Assembly (NCBI RefSeq): GCF_014193585.1
Contig: NZ_BLXY01000016.1
Span: forward strand, 1-64,000
Length of the DNA stretch: 64,000 nucleotides
DNA from: Geomonas paludis
GTDB lineage: Bacteria; Desulfobacterota; Desulfuromonadia; Geobacterales; Geobacteraceae
Direction of reading: 5' to 3'
The position numbers were made by a program, and so were the translations under genes. Under the pieces are notes generated by a model. That model made no database searches, was not told where the DNA came from, and saw only the letters and a program-made list of their open reading frames with translations. Positions 61,982-64,000 of the stretch are shown here, in pieces. Numbering within the stretch: position 1 is the first letter of the stretch; each line of letters opens with the position of its first letter.

Positions 61982-63364
61982 TCAGTAGATGGACCGGGCC
62001 GTTTCGACGTAAACGTCGTGACTGCCGACGCGCACCCGCTTGAAGGTGATACTGTCACCGCGGTCTCCGTCCAGGCTCACCCCGGTTCGGAGCATGATCC
62101 GACCTTCAGTCGCCGGGGTTTCCGGCGCAACGGCACTAATCATGAGACGCAACCCGGGCCCAGGCCTCAGCTCGACCGGGAAGTCAACCTCATCAGGCTC
62201 GTGCGGCTTGCGGATCGCCTCGAGCGTTTCCCTCTGGTTACGGCTGGCGAGATGGATCACCCCGGCGTAGCGCAACTGCGATAGGTCCAGGGTGCGCTGC
62301 CCGGTTATGTCAGCGGAGGCCGGTATCGTGGAGCGGTCCCGCATCAGCGTCCCCGATGCGGCGATGGTCGGGCTATCTCCGATGACCACCCCGTCCCCCA
62401 CGTAGATGTGGGACGTGCCGTTGCCGTCGCCAAGGGTCATCGGGCTCGCGTTGTCACCAACGTTGCAGCTGGTGGTGCGGTCTTTAATCCTGATCGGACC
62501 GGTAGTGGTCCCGATGTTGATCTTCTCGCAGTGGTCGCCGATCACTACGCCGTCGCTGCAGACTCCGATGCGGATGTGGTTGCTGAAATCACCGATCACG
62601 ATGTCGCCGTTGGCGTGGGCAATGTGAATGGTGCGTGTGTTGGCGCCGATCGTAATGTGGTTGCAGCCGTCGCCGATCAGGACCTCGTAGGTCATGGTGT
62701 CGTCGCCGGTGCCGACCACGATGTTGGCATGGCCGGCGCCGTTGGTCTTGCCGATCCGGACCGAAGCGATGTTTTTGGGATCGGGCGAGTTGTTGAACGG
62801 GTACAGGTCCAGGAATCCCGCCTCGAAGTTGGCGACCTCCGTGAACTTCCCTGTGGCGGGGTTGCGGCCACGCCGGTACTTGATCGCCCTCCAGTCCTCG
62901 TAAGAAGCGACGTTTTTCTGGAAGTTCTCCCGGTACACGATGCGACCCCGGTCGAACGCGGCATCGTCGAGGGCGTTCACCAACTCATAGCGGATGAGGT
63001 CCTGCGGAAAGCTCTCGGAAAGGGCGACAGGATCGAGGGAAGTGGCGGTTGCGGCCGTGACCTGCAGCACCTCCACCGGGCCGGTGTTCACCTCTTTGGT
63101 ATAGGGGATGGTGTGCCTGGTGCGAAAGTCGGAGACCCGATACCTGCGCCCCGGCTGCAGCCGCGCATGTTCGGCAAGCTCTCTGAGTTGGAGGTAGGAA
63201 ACGGTGACGATGTCTCCGGAGTCGGAAACCCCGGCCGCCCCCAGTGCGGCGGTGCCGAGCCCGCCGAATGCCTGCAGTACCAGGGCGGTGGTGAGAAGAA
63301 TAACCCGTATGAGCGCAGCGGCAGCGCGACATCTGCTGCCGCTGTCATGAAGCGGAAGTGCCAT
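61982..63364 (-). CDS. Secreted beta-helix repeat protein with a tail-fibre-like module
   Basis: The 460-residue protein has a signal peptide, then a segment LQPGRRYRVSDFRTRHTIPY that resembles a module seen in phage and Bacteroidetes tail-fibre proteins (from memory). A run of roughly residues 230-330 has repeated I.IGD/NHI.IG turns (HITIGANTRTIHIAHANGD, VIGDHCEKINIGTTTG), suggesting a beta helix. The ATG at 63364 has AAGG upstream. It lies between a multiheme cytochrome gene and a lipoprotein gene. Function unknown; adhesin or filament accessory are guesses. Confidence 0.7.
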   Translation of the reverse strand: MALPLHDSGSRCRAAAALIRVILLTTALVLQAFGGLGTAALGAAGVSDSGDIVTVSYLQLRELAEHARLQPGRRYRVSDFRTRHTIPYTKEVNTGPVEVLQVTAATATSLDPVALSESFPQDLIRYELVNALDDAAFDRGRIVYRENFQKNVASYEDWRAIKYRRGRNPATGKFTEVANFEAGFLDLYPFNNSPDPKNIASVRIGKTNGAGHANIVVGTGDDTMTYEVLIGDGCNHITIGANTRTIHIAHANGDIVIGDFSNHIRIGVCSDGVVIGDHCEKINIGTTTGPIRIKDRTTSCNVGDNASPMTLGDGNGTSHIYVGDGVVIGDSPTIAASGTLMRDRSTIPASADITGQRTLDLSQLRYAGVIHLASRNQRETLEAIRKPHEPDEVDFPVELRPGPGLRLMISAVAPETPATEGRIMLRTGVSLDGDRGDSITFKRVRVGSHDVYVETARSIY

Positions 63365-63421
63365 GTGATACCTTGTAGCGTTTCGGCGCCGAATCGCCAA
63401 GCCTGTATGCGCTCCAGCGCG

Positions 63422-63449
63422 GAGGCCTCACCGCAAGCGGTGAGGCCTC
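63422..63449 (-). terminator. Strong hairpin between cytochrome and beta-helix genes
   Basis: GAGGCCTCACCGC, AA, GCGGTGAGGCCTC is a perfect 13-pair stem 31 bases past the cytochrome stop. There is no T run on the minus strand, so it may instead stabilise the upstream mRNA or attenuate read-through. Confidence 0.6.
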
Positions 63450-63480
63450 GTGTTGTGACCGGATTTCAGCTGCGCCTTCG

Positions 63481-64000
63481 TTAGAAGGTGCCGCCGGCCG
63501 TGTAGGTCTCGGTACCCCTCGAGCAGGGGCTGACGCTGCCGCCCATGCAGGTCGGGGTGTAGGTGGAGCCGCCGATCTTCTTCGGCATGTGGTTCGGGAA
63601 GATCTGCGTGTTCCTGATGAAGGCGTAGGGACGAGCGTTTACCTGCGCCGGGGTACCCGTAGAGGTGCCCGCCCACCTGCCGGTGGAGGTGATCTGGGTG
63701 GCGTTGGTCGGCAGCACGTTGTTGCCGTGAACGTCCATCGCGCGCACCGGGCGTACCGCCGCGGTGTTGTAGGAGCTGCCGTGGCACTGGTTGCAGCCGT
63801 ACGGTATGAAGGAGCTCATCGCGCCGGAACCGCCGGAGGAGAACGCCGAACCCGTCCCGTGGTTGGTGCTGGTACCCGGGATGTGGCAGATGCGGCACAG
63901 GGTCGCAGCGGTCGTCGAGGTCGGCGAGGTGGTGCCGCTGATCGGTACGCCCGTGGTCGCGTTGGTGGCGACCGGGTAGCCCCTCAGCGTTACCGCGTTG
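63481..64000 (-). CDS. Multiheme cytochrome c, 3' part (cut by window end)
   Basis: The frame is open to base 64000, so the gene begins beyond the window. The visible 173 residues contain CRICH and CNQCH, followed by a cysteine-bearing end (TPTCMGGSVSPCSRG). FIPYGCNQCHGSS, RPVRAMDVHG and YAFIRNTQIFPNHMPK look like extracellular filament-type cytochromes (OmcE/OmcS class), but that is from memory. It is the first visible gene of a likely operon with the beta-helix protein, lipoprotein and ResB/CcsA pair. Total haem number unknown. Confidence 0.85.
   Translation of the reverse strand, partial: NAVTLRGYPVATNATTGVPISGTTSPTSTTAATLCRICHIPGTSTNHGTGSAFSSGGSGAMSSFIPYGCNQCHGSSYNTAAVRPVRAMDVHGNNVLPTNATQITSTGRWAGTSTGTPAQVNARPYAFIRNTQIFPNHMPKKIGGSTYTPTCMGGSVSPCSRGTETYTAGGTF

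Noticed and set aside
61982..63364. Prophage remnant, because of the tail-fibre-like module
   Set aside because: No capsid, terminase, integrase or other tail genes are nearby, and the protein has a signal peptide and cytochrome neighbours.
1..64000. tRNA or rRNA genes, transposases and integrases
   Set aside because: None was recognised on reading both strands, though short RNA genes could be missed without a covariance search.

Overview
The window looks like a chromosomal segment of a Geobacteraceae bacterium (Geobacter, Geomonas or Citrifermentans type; inferred from gene content only). The reasons are high G+C, many c-type multiheme cytochromes (a PpcA-like triheme cytochrome, a 22-motif cytochrome with CX4CH motifs, a cytochrome cut by the window end), two Ccs (ResB/CcsA) cytochrome maturation gene pairs, a selenocysteine-containing SelD, and abundant short snap-back intergenic repeats. 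Almost everything left of 41 kb, and most of the rest, is on the minus strand.

Layout. (1) 187-25545, minus strand: one long, tightly overlapping polysaccharide operon. Read in transcription order it has a winged-helix regulator, a PseG homologue, a CMP-legionaminic-acid-type nonulosonate pathway (LegB, LegC, LegG/NeuC, LegI/NeuB, NeuD/LegH-like, PtmE-like, Gfo/Idh, LegF/NeuA), acyltransferases, an SDR, a candidate CMP-nonulosonate transferase, a Wzx-like flippase, several glycosyltransferases, a polysaccharide deacetylase, a DegT aminotransferase, a GNAT-type protein and a YfhO-like membrane protein. (2) 25593-26158: a GxxExxY (PD-(D/E)XK) gene between the two arms of an inverted repeat that also occurs three times in the window as short non-coding elements. 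(3) 26164-29476: three more glycosyltransferases. (4) 29540-33283: undecaheme-type cytochrome, CcsA, ResB and a PpcA-like cytochrome. (5) 33376-40926: purE, purD, purH, an ASKHA/DUF4445 protein, selD with an in-frame TGA, and alr, separated by repeats. (6) 41038-44469, plus strand: promoter, TPP riboswitch, terminator, thiE-thiD fusion and thiC. (7) 44736-49514: giant multiheme cytochrome. (8) 50084-55949: two-component system, small membrane protein and B12-type radical SAM protein, divergent from a LuxE-like enzyme. (9) 56512-64000: second B12-type radical SAM protein, a secreted protein, a second CcsA/ResB pair, a PD40 lipoprotein, a secreted repeat protein and the 3' end of a multiheme cytochrome.

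The first region would make, activate, attach and export a surface glycan carrying a nonulosonic acid. The cytochrome loci would build and mature periplasmic and extracellular electron carriers. The most unusual signals are the GxxExxY gene bounded by repeat arms with gene-less relatives nearby, the selenoprotein SelD, the radical SAM/LuxE-like neighbourhood, the possible cytochrome-filament locus at the right end, and an unannotated sialyltransferase-like protein in the glycan operon. No tRNA, rRNA, CRISPR array, prophage or transposase gene was recognised.
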